Positions 8,598 to 17,191 of a DNA stretch of 64,000 bases are shown one piece after another. Under the pieces are notes generated by a model. It was given only the letters and a program-made list of their open reading frames with translations, had not been told where the DNA came from and did not search any database. The stretch is from Pedobacter sp. W3I1. GTDB lineage: Bacteria; Bacteroidota; Bacteroidia; Sphingobacteriales; Sphingobacteriaceae. The stretch lies in the NCBI RefSeq assembly GCF_030816015.1, contig NZ_JAUSXN010000001.1, forward strand, positions 3,596,001 through 3,660,000, written 5' to 3'. The stretch's first letter is position 1. Every line of letters begins with the position of its first letter. The translations under genes and the position numbers were made by a program.

Positions 8598-8790
8598 CGT
8601 CATTTCGACTGAAGTGCAACGGAATGGAGAAATCTTTGAACTTGCACTAAACCTGGTTTAAAGATTTCTCCACTCGGTCGAACAATAAAAAACTTAAAAG
8701 ACCCTGAAATAAATTCAAGGTGACGTCTCGTAAGGGATCATGACAAATCTCGTGGCTCGTCTTCCTGAACTTGTTTCAGGATCTTCATAA
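8598..8790. repeat. Cluster of three intergenic palindromes
   Basis: 8598-8686 is a HAERSRS-type long hairpin with inner stem aaatcttt...aaagattt. 8702-8726 is an inverted CCCTGAA...TTCAAGG element. 8759-8784 is another (ttcctgaac...gtttcagga). They fill the gap between ruvB and the next gene. Confidence 0.7.
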
Positions 8791-8852
8791 AATATACAAT
8801 CCATCTGAACATTTAAGCCTTTTTGGTGTTCATAACATACAAATCAAACATT

Positions 8853-10361
8853 ATGAATATTGAATTACGTAAACTAACGCTCGAAGATTACGAAGATCTT
8901 AAAGAATCAATGCTACAAGCCTACGACAGCATGGGTGGTTCCATCTGGCCGAAAGCAAGTATCGCAAAACTTTTAAATATTTTTCCTGAGGGACAACTCT
9001 GTATCGCAGTTGATGATAAAGTTGTAGCCTGCTCACTCGCCATTATTGTAGAATATGATGAATACGGCGATCGGCATACCTATAAATTGATCACTGGCGA
9101 TTATTCTTTTACAACACACGACCCTAATGGCGATACCCTTTATGGTATTGAAATTTTCGTACACCCTGACTTCCGCGGTTTGCGCTTGGGAAGAAGGTTA
9201 TATGAGGCGCGTAAAGAACTCTGCGAAAGCCTAAACCTCAAAAGCATTATTGCCGGCGGAAGAATTCCTGGTTATCATCAATATGCAGAGCAGCTGAGTC
9301 CGAGGCAATATATAGACAAGGTAAAAGCTAAAGAAATTTACGATCCTACACTTACTTTTCAAATTTCGAATGATTTCCACGTCAGAAAAGTATTAAAGAA
9401 TTATTTACCAGGCGATAAAGAATCGAAAGAATATGCCACCTTAATTGAGTGGAATAATATTTATTACCAGGGTATTGATGCTTCGGCGCGTTCGGCAATG
9501 ACCATCCGTTTAGGTTTAGTACAATGGGAAATGCGTTTATTCCCAAACATGGAGGCGTTTTACGAGCAGGTAGAGTTTTTTGTAGATGCTTTGAGCGGTT
9601 ACAAATCAGATTTCGTGATGTTCCCTGAGCTATTTAATACGCCTCTACTGCAACCATACAATCACTTACCAGAAATTGAGGCCATGCGCAAGCTTGCTGA
9701 AAAAACGGAAGAGATTGTGCAAAAAATGCATGAATACTCGTTGAGTTACAATACAAACATCATTACCGGTAGTATGCCACTCATTGAGGATGGTAAACTT
9801 TACAACGCCACTTACCTTTGTCACCGTACTGGTAAAATAGATGAGTATAGGAAAATCCACATTACACCAAATGAGCAAAAATATTACGGCATGATTGGTG
9901 GCGATAAAGTGCAGGTTTTCGATACGGATTGTGGTAAAGTAGGCATTTTGATTTGTTATGATGTCGAATTCCCAGAATTGAGCCGCATTTATGCTGAGCA
10001 GGGTATGCAGATTTTATTTGTACCATTTCTAACCGATACGCAAAACGGTTATACACGTGTTCGGCATTGCGCGCAGGCAAGGGCGATAGAAAACGAATGT
10101 TACGTGGCCATTGCAGGCTGTGTGGGCAATTTACCTAAGGTAAATAACATGGATATCCAGTTTGCTCAATCAGCAGTTTTTACCCCATCCGATTTTGCTT
10201 TTCCAACCAATGCCATCAAAGCAGAGGCAACGCCAAATACCGAGATGGTATTGGTAGTAGATGTTGACCTGCATTTATTAGACGAATTGCACCATTATGG
10301 AACGGTAAAAGTGCTAAAAGACAGACGGAAAGATCTTTACCAGGTTAAACTTTTAAAATAA
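8853..10361 (+). CDS. Fusion of GNAT acetyltransferase and carbon-nitrogen hydrolase (nitrilase superfamily)
   Basis: 502 residues from ATG 8853 (an upstream TTG at 8823 is ignored). Residues 1-200 are a GNAT domain, with EIFVHPDFRGLRLGRRLYEARK as the acetyl-CoA loop. Residues about 215-500 are a nitrilase-superfamily amidase with the Glu-Lys-Cys triad in FPELFN, YRKIHITPNE and ILICYDVEFPE. This fused architecture is known in Bacteroidota and elsewhere. The substrate is unknown; coupled amide hydrolysis and N-acetylation is inference. It stands alone and ends at a clear terminator. Confidence 0.93.
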   Translation: MNIELRKLTLEDYEDLKESMLQAYDSMGGSIWPKASIAKLLNIFPEGQLCIAVDDKVVACSLAIIVEYDEYGDRHTYKLITGDYSFTTHDPNGDTLYGIEIFVHPDFRGLRLGRRLYEARKELCESLNLKSIIAGGRIPGYHQYAEQLSPRQYIDKVKAKEIYDPTLTFQISNDFHVRKVLKNYLPGDKESKEYATLIEWNNIYYQGIDASARSAMTIRLGLVQWEMRLFPNMEAFYEQVEFFVDALSGYKSDFVMFPELFNTPLLQPYNHLPEIEAMRKLAEKTEEIVQKMHEYSLSYNTNIITGSMPLIEDGKLYNATYLCHRTGKIDEYRKIHITPNEQKYYGMIGGDKVQVFDTDCGKVGILICYDVEFPELSRIYAEQGMQILFVPFLTDTQNGYTRVRHCAQARAIENECYVAIAGCVGNLPKVNNMDIQFAQSAVFTPSDFAFPTNAIKAEATPNTEMVLVVDVDLHLLDELHHYGTVKVLKDRRKDLYQVKLLK

Positions 10362-10372
10362 GTACTTATAAA

Positions 10373-10403
10373 AAATGCCGGTCAAATTAATGTACCGGCA
10401 TTT
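10373..10403. terminator. Bidirectional terminator between convergent genes
   Basis: A perfect 9-bp stem (aaatgccgg, 10373-10381; ccggcattt, 10395-10403), flanked by A-rich sequence on one side and T-rich on the other, between the stops of the fusion gene and the 68-residue membrane protein. Confidence 0.75.
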
Positions 10404-10422
10404 CATCATAATCTAAAGCTAA

Positions 10423-10629
10423 TTATTTTCTCATCACAAACCATATAATCAGACCAATAATTACTGCCAGAGGTAGTACCCATTTCAGGGCTTGCCCTCC
10501 TCCGTTTTCGTCTTTTTCTGTAACCGCTGGTTTTGCTGGTCCCGGATCTTCTTTATGACTTTCGTAATCTTTTTCAATCGGCTTAGGAGCTTCTCCTGAT
10601 TCCGTATGTTGTGGATCGATGTTTTCCAT
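10423..10629 (-). CDS. Small tail-anchored membrane protein, function unknown
   Basis: 68 residues. The first 45 are hydrophilic and rich in Pro, Glu and Lys, probably disordered. One transmembrane helix follows (ALKWVLPLAVIIGLIIWFVM) and then the basic end RK, so it is probably a C-terminally anchored inner-membrane protein with its tail outside. I recognise no family. It ends at a shared terminator and is divergent from queG. Coding potential is supported by the orderly layout rather than by homology. Confidence 0.65.
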   Translation of the reverse strand: MENIDPQHTESGEAPKPIEKDYESHKEDPGPAKPAVTEKDENGGGQALKWVLPLAVIIGLIIWFVMRK

Positions 10630-10750
10630 GTCTTATCTTTAAAAAGCCCTTCCTTTCAGCTGAAATCCAGATCAGGATGACCATAATTAATTAATTTAGT
10701 TTCTGTAGTTAGAACAAGTGATTAATGAAAATGTTTTAAATCCTAAGCCT

Positions 10751-10758
10751 TATCTTTG
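10751..10758 (+). promoter_or_regulatory. -7 promoter element TATCTTTG of queG
   Basis: Exact TAnnTTTG located inside the longest possible queG reading frame (GTG 10718) and 7 nt before the GTG at 10766. It decides the start in favour of the downstream GTG. Confidence 0.6.
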
Positions 10759-10765
10759 CAGATCG

Positions 10766-11701
10766 GTGTACAACAATTATGCAAAATATAGCCAGCTGAT
10801 CAAAGATGAAGCCCTGCGTTTGGGTTTCATGGCCTGTGGTATTTCTAAAGCTGAATTTCTTGAAGAGGAAGCGCCCAGACTGGAAAACTGGCTCAACCAG
10901 AACCGTCATGGCGAAATGAAATATATGGAAAATTATTTTGATAAACGCCTCGATCCCAGATTACTGGTTGATGGTGCCAAATCGGTAATCTCCTTGTCGC
11001 TAAACTATTATACTGAAGAAAAACAATCAGATCCCGATGCGCCGAAAATTTCTAAGTATGCTTACGGACAGGATTACCATACTGTTATAAAAGAAAAGTT
11101 AAAGGAACTTACTCATTTTATAGAAGAAAATATTGGAGAAGTTTCTGGAAGGGCATTTGTAGACTCAGCTCCGGTTTTAGACCGTGCATGGGCCAAAAAA
11201 TCGGGCATTGGCTGGATTGGTAAAAATTCTAACCTGATCAGTAAAACCGATGGCTCTTTTTTCTTCCTTGCAGAGCTGATTGTTGATCTTGAGCTGGATT
11301 ACGATCATCCATATCAGGCCGATTATTGTGGAAGTTGCACCCGCTGTTTGGATGCCTGCCCTACCGATGCCATTATTGCGCCACAGGTTGTAGATGGAAC
11401 GAAATGTATCTCCTATCTCACTATTGAGCTCAAAAATGAAATCCCAAATGAGTTTAAAGATAAAATGAGCAACTGGATGTTTGGCTGCGATATCTGCCAG
11501 GATGTTTGCCCCTGGAACCGTTTCTCTAAAGCACACAACGAGGAAGCCTTTAAGCCGGGGAATGGATTGCTGGATTTGAATGCAAAAGACTTAACCGAAA
11601 TTACGGATGATGTTTTTAAAAAGGTTTTTAAAGGATCGGCAGTTAAGCGCACCAAATTTACGGGATTGAAAAGAAATATCGATTTTCTGAGACCTGAATA
11701 A
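10766..11701 (+). CDS. queG: Epoxyqueuosine reductase
   Basis: 311 residues. A cobalamin-dependent iron-sulfur enzyme that reduces epoxyqueuosine to queuosine in tRNA, the last step of the pathway. Two 4Fe-4S clusters are visible: [16 protein letters not shown] and [11 protein letters not shown]. The N-terminal [21 protein letters not shown] is typical. A GTG at 10718 would give 327 residues, but the TATCTTTG promoter lies within that extension, so GTG 10766 is chosen; homologs also begin about here. QueA, an earlier step, is at 46.5 kb. Confidence 0.92.
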   Translation: MYNNYAKYSQLIKDEALRLGFMACGISKAEFLEEEAPRLENWLNQNRHGEMKYMENYFDKRLDPRLLVDGAKSVISLSLNYYTEEKQSDPDAPKISKYAYGQDYHTVIKEKLKELTHFIEENIGEVSGRAFVDSAPVLDRAWAKKSGIGWIGKNSNLISKTDGSFFFLAELIVDLELDYDHPYQADYCGSCTRCLDACPTDAIIAPQVVDGTKCISYLTIELKNEIPNEFKDKMSNWMFGCDICQDVCPWNRFSKAHNEEAFKPGNGLLDLNAKDLTEITDDVFKKVFKGSAVKRTKFTGLKRNIDFLRPE

Positions 11702-11705
11702 TGTT

Positions 11706-12060
11706 TATCGTCATTTCGAGCGAAGTGCAACGGAGTCGAGAACCCGAAGGCTCAGCGAAGCTAAATCTACATCAATATGTCAGTCTGAGGGATAATTTAT
11801 TTTATAAAATTAAATATAATTGACATGGTTTTAAGAGAATGAATAACCTCCGGATATCGTCATTGCGAGAAGGCTTTTTCAGCGGACGAAGCAATCTTTA
11901 TAACTGGATCACTAGCAGGAAAGATTGCTTCGTCGTTCCTCCTCGCAATGACGATCCTCTTTATTGGAATTTGTCAATGGTGGAGGAGTAGAAGACCGTA
12001 ATACAGTTTAAAGATCTCTCCATTTCGCTTCGCTCCAGTCGAGATGACGATTCATAGCAA
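11706..12060. repeat. Three palindromic repeats filling a 400-bp gap
   Basis: 11706-11766 is a half-site-rich HAERSRS-type repeat including 'ccgaaggctcagcgaagc'. 11857-11958 is a very long hairpin whose ends are 'cgtcattgcgag' and 'ctcgcaatgacg', with an inner stem 'gacgaagcaatctt ... aagattgcttcgtc'. 12008-12055 is a HAERSRS half. No gene is seen in 11702-12108. The long hairpin could act as a terminator between the convergent queG and peptidase genes. Confidence 0.75.
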
Positions 12061-12108
12061 TAACTACTAAGCAAATCGCACAGGAAACCTGACTTCCTTT
12101 TGGTACGA

Positions 12109-13968
12109 TTAATTCACCGAAAAGCTATTATCACTTTTAACCTTATCCGGCGTATGTGGATTTCCCATTATCACTTTCGATAATTTCTTAGCCGTTTTTA
12201 TATCAATCTTTACTTGTTGATTTCCCTTTTCCCAAACACCAATGGTGCTATGGTTCTTTTCGATTGATCCATCTTTATAAGTCAGGGTTAAATCGATTGG
12301 CAGGGGTTTTATGCTTTTATTCTCAATAGTAACGGCATAGCCAGCTGAAATTTTGTCCACAGCTTTTATAGCCATATCGGTAACGCCGCCCTCAAAGAAC
12401 CATGCTTTCCAAAACCAGTTTAAATTTTTACCACTACCCTCATTCATGCTATTAAAGAAATCGTAGGGCATTGGGTGTTTGCCGTTCCAGTTTTGGATGT
12501 AAGTGTGTAAAGCTTTGGTAAACAATTCATCTCCCAGATAATCTTTAACATACAAATAAGCTAAACCAGGTTTAGGGTAAGAGTTGGTAAAAGAGCCTGA
12601 TCCTTTTAAATCAGGAGTTAAGGTCATAATCGGCGTATCGTCTTTACCACCAGAAGTCGAAGCGGTAGGCTGTACGCCATACTCATCTACAATGGTAGAG
12701 TCAATCATCGGTGAAATCAGCCACTCGCCTATTGTTGCCCAACCTTCATCCATCCAACCGTATTTAGTTTCGTTTATGCCCATATAAAATGGAAACATGG
12801 TATGAAAAATTTCATGATCTGTTAAGGTGATGGCATCTACGCGATTGTCAACAGGGTTATCGTTCACCATCATTGGGTATTCCATTTGATCTAAACCATC
12901 AAATATCGTTTCATGGCTATATGGAAATGGCCATTTGGGAAAAGTATAACTCATGGCTTCAACTGTTTTACGGGCAAAACCGATTACTTCGTAATAATCT
13001 TTATGTTTCGGATTAAAAACAGCATCCACACGGGTTCTTCTTTTCGTTTTAGGATCAACCACCAAACTGCTCGATTTCCATAAGTAATGATCGCTCAAAG
13101 CAAATACAAAATCGGTCACGTTTTTAGCTTCAAATTTAAACGTATTAAAGGCGTTAGGCTGAGTTACTTTTTTATCGGCTAAATCTTTATCGGTAATCAC
13201 ATCAATTACAGCATCGTTCTTTTCTGCAGATAACATTCTGGAAACAATATCTTTCTGGAAAACTTCTGAAGCATTTTTCAGATCACCGGTTGCCCAAACG
13301 CCATAACCTCCTGGCACCGTAATAGAAGCATTAAACTGGTCAAAGTCATTATAAAATTCTTCAGCACCAGTGTATGGAAATTTGTTCCATCCATCTACAT
13401 CATCATAAACTGCAATACGCGGAAAAAAGTAAGCCACAAAATGCGAACCTTCATCTACCTGCCCCGTACGCATATGCGATCCTTTATTTAAAGTGTAGCT
13501 ATAATCAATAGAAAAGCTAATGGTTTTGCCCGGTACAAGCGCAGGAACATTAACGGTCATGTTTGTTCCATCAATTTTAAAATCGGTGACTGATTTTCCG
13601 TTGGCGACCATTTTTTCTATAGCCACCCCATCACTAAGATCAGATTCTGCAAATTTTGATTTTCTTGGTGTCCCCTTTTTATACAGATTTGGATAAAGTT
13701 TAAACCAGATTTCCTTCAAAGTATCAGGACTGTTATTGGTGTAAGTTATCTGAACCTTACCCTTTAACAATCTGCTGGCAGGATTAAAATCTACATTCAA
13801 ATTGTATTTAGAAGTATTTTGCCAATAATTTTTGCCGGGTTTCCCATTTGCATTTCTGGTTTCCTTTTGATAGGTTTTCTGAAATACGGGTTCTATCGGT
13901 AAAGTAGTTTGCGCACTTACATAAATTGCAGTACACAACAAAAGGCTAAATATTTTTATAGATTTCAT
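12109..13968 (-). CDS. Secreted M1 family (gluzincin) metallopeptidase
   Basis: 619 residues with a signal peptide (cut after about YVSAQ). The zinc motif HEIFH (HExxH) is followed 18 residues later by the third ligand in MDEGWA. DQMEYPMMV occupies the place of the aminopeptidase GAMEN exopeptidase loop. This is the M1 fold common in Bacteroidota, probably a periplasmic aminopeptidase. The first 200 residues form the beta-sandwich seen in the family (NYWQNTSKYNLNVDFNPASR). It stands alone; substrate preference cannot be read from the sequence. Confidence 0.92.
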   Translation of the reverse strand: MKSIKIFSLLLCTAIYVSAQTTLPIEPVFQKTYQKETRNANGKPGKNYWQNTSKYNLNVDFNPASRLLKGKVQITYTNNSPDTLKEIWFKLYPNLYKKGTPRKSKFAESDLSDGVAIEKMVANGKSVTDFKIDGTNMTVNVPALVPGKTISFSIDYSYTLNKGSHMRTGQVDEGSHFVAYFFPRIAVYDDVDGWNKFPYTGAEEFYNDFDQFNASITVPGGYGVWATGDLKNASEVFQKDIVSRMLSAEKNDAVIDVITDKDLADKKVTQPNAFNTFKFEAKNVTDFVFALSDHYLWKSSSLVVDPKTKRRTRVDAVFNPKHKDYYEVIGFARKTVEAMSYTFPKWPFPYSHETIFDGLDQMEYPMMVNDNPVDNRVDAITLTDHEIFHTMFPFYMGINETKYGWMDEGWATIGEWLISPMIDSTIVDEYGVQPTASTSGGKDDTPIMTLTPDLKGSGSFTNSYPKPGLAYLYVKDYLGDELFTKALHTYIQNWNGKHPMPYDFFNSMNEGSGKNLNWFWKAWFFEGGVTDMAIKAVDKISAGYAVTIENKSIKPLPIDLTLTYKDGSIEKNHSTIGVWEKGNQQVKIDIKTAKKLSKVIMGNPHTPDKVKSDNSFSVN

Positions 13969-14081
13969 TTTCTGAGCATAGGGCTTGGCGCAATGCGCAT
14001 GGCGTTTAGCGTTTGATTTATTTTAACAAAAGCAATATAACAATTAACCGATTAACCAGTTCAAACGATTAACCAAAAATT

Positions 14082-15035
14082 CTATTTACCAAACTTCATT
14101 TTCAATTGCTCCAACATATCCGTATTGATCGGTTGTGCAGGTTTTTCTGGTTTAGGTTGAGGCTTTTGTTGATATTGAGGTTTATTTGCTGGAGCATTGT
14201 TTTGAGGTCGTGCTGCTCTGTTCTCATTTTTCTTAGCATTGAACTTTGCCCACTCCTCGTCTAATTTCTTCTTCGTGTACAATGGGAAATCGCCATTTTT
14301 CATCCAGGCATAATAGCTAGGCTCTACCGAAAATACCTGAGCAGTGGTTTTACCCTTGTGTTTACCAAAGTTAAAACATACCTCATCGTTATCATTGTAA
14401 ACCAACCGGCCAGCAAAATCTACAGGTTTATTAATATTGGTGAAGATATGCAGTGCATCAACATCATTTACAACCGGAATGCTTTTTACACCTTGTTTAC
14501 TCTCAAATTCAGTTTCTTTGTACATTTCTAACTGACCAAGTAAAACCTTGTAAGTGGCAATAACATCCGCTTCTGCAGCATGTGCATTAATTAAATCTTC
14601 CTGACAATAGAATTTATACGCTGCTTTTAAGGTACGTTGTTCCATTTGGTGGAATATATTCTGTACATCAACAAATTTGCGATTGGTCATGTCGAAATCA
14701 ACTTCTGCCCTTAAAAATTCTTCTAAAAGCATAGGAATATCAAATTTGTTCGAATTGTATCCTGCCAGATCACTTTCCCCAATAAATTCAGCAATTTCTT
14801 GTGCTAAAGTTTTAAAGGTAGGCTCATTAGCAATGTCTTCGTCATAAATACCATGTATTAACGAAGTTTGCAAAGGAATCGGCATTTCTGGATTTACGCG
14901 CCAGGTTTTAACAAGTTCAGAACCATCTGGCATGGCTTTTAAAATCGCTATTTCAACGATCCTGTCAGCTCCAACATTAACTCCAGTAGCTTCTAAATCA
15001 AAAAATGCTAAGGGGCGCTTTAAATTTAATTTCAT
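14082..15035 (-). CDS. DnaQ-like 3'-5' exonuclease with C-terminal basic tail
   Basis: 317 residues. DEDDh exonuclease motifs: FFDLEATG (residues 12-19, Exo I), AGYNSNKFDIPML (Exo II) and HAAEADV (Exo III His/Asp). A second small region, VCFNFGKHKGKTTAQVFSVEPSYYAWM, is a module often attached to Bacteroidota exonucleases. The last 60 residues are Pro/Gln/Lys-rich and probably disordered. The role is DNA or RNA trimming or repair; a polymerase III epsilon role is possible but cannot be shown. Confidence 0.88.
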   Translation of the reverse strand: MKLNLKRPLAFFDLEATGVNVGADRIVEIAILKAMPDGSELVKTWRVNPEMPIPLQTSLIHGIYDEDIANEPTFKTLAQEIAEFIGESDLAGYNSNKFDIPMLLEEFLRAEVDFDMTNRKFVDVQNIFHQMEQRTLKAAYKFYCQEDLINAHAAEADVIATYKVLLGQLEMYKETEFESKQGVKSIPVVNDVDALHIFTNINKPVDFAGRLVYNDNDEVCFNFGKHKGKTTAQVFSVEPSYYAWMKNGDFPLYTKKKLDEEWAKFNAKKNENRAARPQNNAPANKPQYQQKPQPKPEKPAQPINTDMLEQLKMKFGK

Positions 15036-15217
15036 TTCTTATGATGTGAGATTAGCGACATTAGATTTGAATCGGAATGTCAAATTCTTTTTTTCAAAAG
15101 TGCTAAAAAGGTTTCATTAGTTCTGTAAAACAGCTTTATTAATTTATAAATTTAATTGTCAAATTATTTTAGAATGTTAGTTTGTAGGATTAAATTGCGG
15201 CAATTATATACGCTCAA

Positions 15218-17191
15218 ATGAATAAGACATTAGCCATACTATTCCTCCTGTTTTTATCACTAAGCACTCATGCTCAAAACTTTAACTTTGGAGCAATTAC
15301 CTATGACGATTACGAATTCGATAGAAAAAAATTAGACAGTAATGCCAATGCTATTGTTTTAAAAGAATTTGGAACGGCATCAATTCAACGAGACGATAAT
15401 ACAGGCAGTTTAGAACTGATTTTTGAACACCACGTAAAAATCAAAATATATAATAAAGAGGGCTTTAAGGAAGCTAACATTGTTATCCCAACCTATAAAG
15501 ACGAATCTCGCGAAGAAACAATTAGTGATTTAAAAGCTTCTACTTTTAATTATGTCGACAATAATTTTGTAGAAACAGTGATGGATAAAAAGGCTATTTT
15601 CGTTGAAAACCGGTCAAAATATACCATATTGACCAAGTTTACGCTTCCAAACCTCAAGGAAGGATCGGTAATTGAGTATAGTTATAGGTTAAAATCGCCC
15701 AACTTATTTAATTTCAAAACCTGGGAATTTCAAAGCAACATTCCAAAGGTGATTAGCGAATATTTGGTTTATATCCCGGGCATTTACAATTACAATGTTT
15801 CATTACGTGGATTTCAAAAACTAACTGACCAAAAAGTTGAACTGAGCAAAGAATGTTTAAGGCTTTCAGGTGTAGCTATCGATTGCTCAAAAATCAACTA
15901 CATGATGAAAAATATTCCGGCATTTATTGAGGAAGATAACATGACCGCTCCCAGTAACTTCAAATCGGCCATTTATTTTGAACTTTCGGATGTTCAGAAC
16001 TTAAATGGAGGTAAAACGTCTTATACCAAAACCTGGAAAGATGTTGATTATGAACTATCATCCTACAAAACCCTGGGCGACCAGATGAAAAGGAAAGATG
16101 TTTTTAAAGACCTTATTCCAGAAATCACAAAAGAGAGTACAAATGATCTGGATAAAGCAAAAGCCGTTTATAATTATATCAAAAAACAGATCAAATGGAA
16201 TAATTATTATGGAAAATACTCAGAAGATAACATTAAAAAGGCACTGGAAAATAGATCAGGAAATGTGGCAGATGTTAATCTGAGTTTAATTGCGGCACTT
16301 TCTGCAGCTGGTTTAGATGCAGAAGCCGTTATACTTTCTACCCGTGATAATGGAACTGTAAATAAGCTTTACCCGGTAATGAGCGATTTTAATTACCTGG
16401 TTGCCAAAGTAAATATTGCCGATAAAAGTTATCTATTGGATGCTACAGAGCCGCTGTTACCCTTCGGTTTGTTACCGTTACGGTGCATTAACGATCAAGG
16501 CAGGGTAATCAATTTAAAAAAGCCATCTTACTGGATCGATTTAAAGGCCAGCCAGAAAACAACTACTAATTATATCCTTACCGGAAAAATGACTACTGAT
16601 GGAAAAATTATTGGCACTTTAACTACTCATACAATGGGTTACGCGGCATATAGCAAACGTAAAGATATCCTTAAATACAGTTCTCCAGAAGAGTATGTAG
16701 AGAAACTTGATGAGCGGTTAACCAGAATTAAGATACTGGATCATAAAATTTCAAACCTGGATAGTGTAGAAAATTCTTTAATAGAAAAATACGAAGTAGA
16801 GTTTACTATAAACGATGGCACCAATAAAGATCAGTTTTACTTCAGCCCATTTTTTATTAATACCATTTCGAAAAATCCGTTTAATTTAAACGAGCGTACC
16901 TATCCTGTTGATTTGGGTGCTGCATCCGACGAGCGGATTATTGTCAGTGTGCTTTTACCAGAAAAATACCAATTGATAGAAAAACCGAAAGATATGGCTA
17001 TTGCTTTACCCAATGCCGGTGGAAGGTATATATTGCAGACTGGTTTAGATGAAAACACCATTTCGATGAGTCAGATTTTACAGTTTAATAATGCTATTTA
17101 TCAGCCGGAAGAATATCTTTTCCTAAAGGAATTTTATAGCAAGATCATTCAGAACCAAAAAACAGAATTTTTATTAAAAAAAGCAAATTAA
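15218..17191 (+). CDS. DUF3857/transglutaminase-like secreted protein with degenerate catalytic site
   Basis: 657 residues with a signal peptide (cut after STHAQ). An N-terminal DUF3857 domain (about 50-250) precedes a transglutaminase-like core (about 300-420). Where active transglutaminases have GDCKDKA, this protein has SGNVADVNLSLIAAL, so the nucleophilic Cys is missing. The His position reads FNYLVAK, while LLDATEPLLPFG keeps the Asp. This Cys-less form recurs in the family, so it is probably a binding or structural protein rather than a decayed one. The next gene starts at the base after this stop. Confidence 0.88.
   Translation: MNKTLAILFLLFLSLSTHAQNFNFGAITYDDYEFDRKKLDSNANAIVLKEFGTASIQRDDNTGSLELIFEHHVKIKIYNKEGFKEANIVIPTYKDESREETISDLKASTFNYVDNNFVETVMDKKAIFVENRSKYTILTKFTLPNLKEGSVIEYSYRLKSPNLFNFKTWEFQSNIPKVISEYLVYIPGIYNYNVSLRGFQKLTDQKVELSKECLRLSGVAIDCSKINYMMKNIPAFIEEDNMTAPSNFKSAIYFELSDVQNLNGGKTSYTKTWKDVDYELSSYKTLGDQMKRKDVFKDLIPEITKESTNDLDKAKAVYNYIKKQIKWNNYYGKYSEDNIKKALENRSGNVADVNLSLIAALSAAGLDAEAVILSTRDNGTVNKLYPVMSDFNYLVAKVNIADKSYLLDATEPLLPFGLLPLRCINDQGRVINLKKPSYWIDLKASQKTTTNYILTGKMTTDGKIIGTLTTHTMGYAAYSKRKDILKYSSPEEYVEKLDERLTRIKILDHKISNLDSVENSLIEKYEVEFTINDGTNKDQFYFSPFFINTISKNPFNLNERTYPVDLGAASDERIIVSVLLPEKYQLIEKPKDMAIALPNAGGRYILQTGLDENTISMSQILQFNNAIYQPEEYLFLKEFYSKIIQNQKTEFLLKKAN

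Noticed and set aside
11177..11536. 119-residue frame antisense to queG
   Set aside because: Covers the iron-sulfur cluster region of queG on the other strand; no independent start signals or motifs.
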